From the NCBI GenBank assembly GCA_903898855.1, contig CAIUHB010000024.1, positions 1 through 15,674 on the forward strand: DNA of 15,674 nucleotides, written 5' to 3'. This document shows, piece by piece, positions 15,044 through 15,674 of this stretch. Position numbers and translations under genes: made by a program. The notes below the pieces were generated by a model. That model saw only the letters and a program-made list of their open reading frames with translations, was not told where the DNA came from and made no database searches. Every line of letters starts with the position of its first letter. Within the stretch, counting starts at the first letter, position 1. The stretch is from an uncultured Actinomycetes bacterium (lineage in GTDB: Bacteria > Actinomycetota > Actinomycetes > Nanopelagicales > Nanopelagicaceae).

Positions 15044-15674
15044 GCAAAGTAACGCCAGTACTTTCCGCGAATTGGGATCAAGCAGATTCCTTTACGCTCG
15101 AAGGTTATAAGCGCAGTGGTGGATATAAGGCTATTAAAACCGCACTCGATAAGAGCGCGGATGAAGTTATCCAACTTGTAAAAGATTCCGGACTTCGTGG
15201 TCGTGGTGGCGCTGGCTTCCCGACTGGAATGAAGTGGGGATTTATTCCGCAGGGAGATAACAAAGAGCATTACCTCGTTGTTAACGCCGATGAATCAGAG
15301 CCAGGCACTTGTAAAGATATGCCACTGCTCATGGCGAACCCACACGTACTTGTTGAAGGCATCATCATCGCTTCATATGCGATTCGCGCTAACCATGCTT
15401 TTATTTATATTCGCGGTGAAGTCGCGCATGTAATTCGACGTGTGCAACAAGCAATTGCCGATGCATACAAAGCTGGCTATCTTGGCAAGAATATTTTGGG
15501 CAAGGGCTTCGATCTCGAATTAACTCTGCACGTTGGTGCAGGTGCTTATATTTGTGGTGAAGAGACCGCGCTCCTAGATTCACTTGAAGGTTTCCGTGGT
15601 CAACCACGTCTTCGCCCACCATTCCCAGCGATTGCTGGTTTGTATGCTCGCCCAACTGTTGTAAATAACGTTGA
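15040..15674 (+). CDS. nuoF: NADH-quinone oxidoreductase subunit F, N-terminal part
   Basis: The first 211 codons of the NADH- and FMN-binding subunit of complex I; the gene runs off the window. The glycine-rich NADH loop [11 protein letters not shown] is at 53-63, [12 protein letters not shown] at 82-93, and the FMN-site segment [19 protein letters not shown] at 166-184, followed by [13 protein letters not shown]. The cysteines of cluster N3 lie beyond the end. ATG 15040 overlaps the nuoE stop as ATGA and has AGAAGGTGG at about 15025-15033 as a good ribosome site. NuoE and NuoF together form the NADH-input module, and the rest of nuo presumably follows. Confidence 0.95.
   Translation, partial: MSKVTPVLSANWDQADSFTLEGYKRSGGYKAIKTALDKSADEVIQLVKDSGLRGRGGAGFPTGMKWGFIPQGDNKEHYLVVNADESEPGTCKDMPLLMANPHVLVEGIIIASYAIRANHAFIYIRGEVAHVIRRVQQAIADAYKAGYLGKNILGKGFDLELTLHVGAGAYICGEETALLDSLEGFRGQPRLRPPFPAIAGLYARPTVVNNV

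Noticed and set aside
14791..15270. 159-residue open frame on the minus strand across the nuoE/nuoF junction
   Set aside because: It crosses two genes with intact iron-sulfur and nucleotide-binding motifs, and its translation resembles no family I know.
1..15674. Defence system, mobile element, CRISPR array or phage genes
   Set aside because: Every long frame is assigned to a known respiratory or vitamin gene, gaps are under 60 bp, and I saw no direct repeats, transposase motifs or integrase motifs.

Overview
The window is a dense, housekeeping stretch of a bacterial chromosome that looks actinobacterial with a moderate G+C content (48% in a 60-base sample from nuoB). NuoB, NuoC and NuoD have the typical actinobacterial forms, such as the N-terminus [11 protein letters not shown] of NuoB and the PAPSERRSY tail of NuoC. 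MenC is of the short actinobacterial type, and a small PLDc_N-type membrane protein sits beside menA. The lack of gaps over 60 bp, the many ATGA/TAATG/TGATG gene junctions and the moderate G+C suggest a streamlined actinobacterium, for example the freshwater acI/Nanopelagicales group. That placement is inference.

Layout. (1) 1-3220, plus strand: a System II cytochrome c maturation operon with the tail of a TlpA/ResA-like thioredoxin, then ccdA, resB and ccsB. (2) 3224-5438, minus strand: menE, menA and a small PLDc_N-type membrane protein. (3) 5498-8922, plus strand: menB, menC and menD. (4) 8877-10714, minus strand: bioY (biotin ECF transporter S component) then menF, whose 3' end overlaps that of menD by 46 bp. 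(5) 10757-11461, plus strand: menG. (6) 11520 to the window end, plus strand: nuoA, B, C, D, E and the first two thirds of nuoF.

The genes share one theme, the respiratory chain. MenF, D, C, E, B, A and G convert chorismate to menaquinone. Complex I (Nuo) reduces that quinone, and the Ccd/Res/Ccs proteins attach haem to the c-type cytochromes that oxidise it downstream. The pathway is complete here except for a MenH (SHCHC synthase) and a DHNA-CoA thioesterase, neither of which I can see. BioY is the only member outside the theme.

I see no mobile elements, CRISPR arrays, tRNA or rRNA genes, or convincing intrinsic terminators, and no undescribed multi-gene system. The points that deserve a second look are modest: a type I (E. 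coli-like, bicarbonate-site glycine) MenB in an actinobacterial cluster, the coding overlap of menD and menF, a probable leaderless nuoA transcript, a menE/menB divergent promoter with overlapping -10 hexamers, a G+C-rich menG, and a Trp in place of the usual quinone-site Tyr of NuoD.
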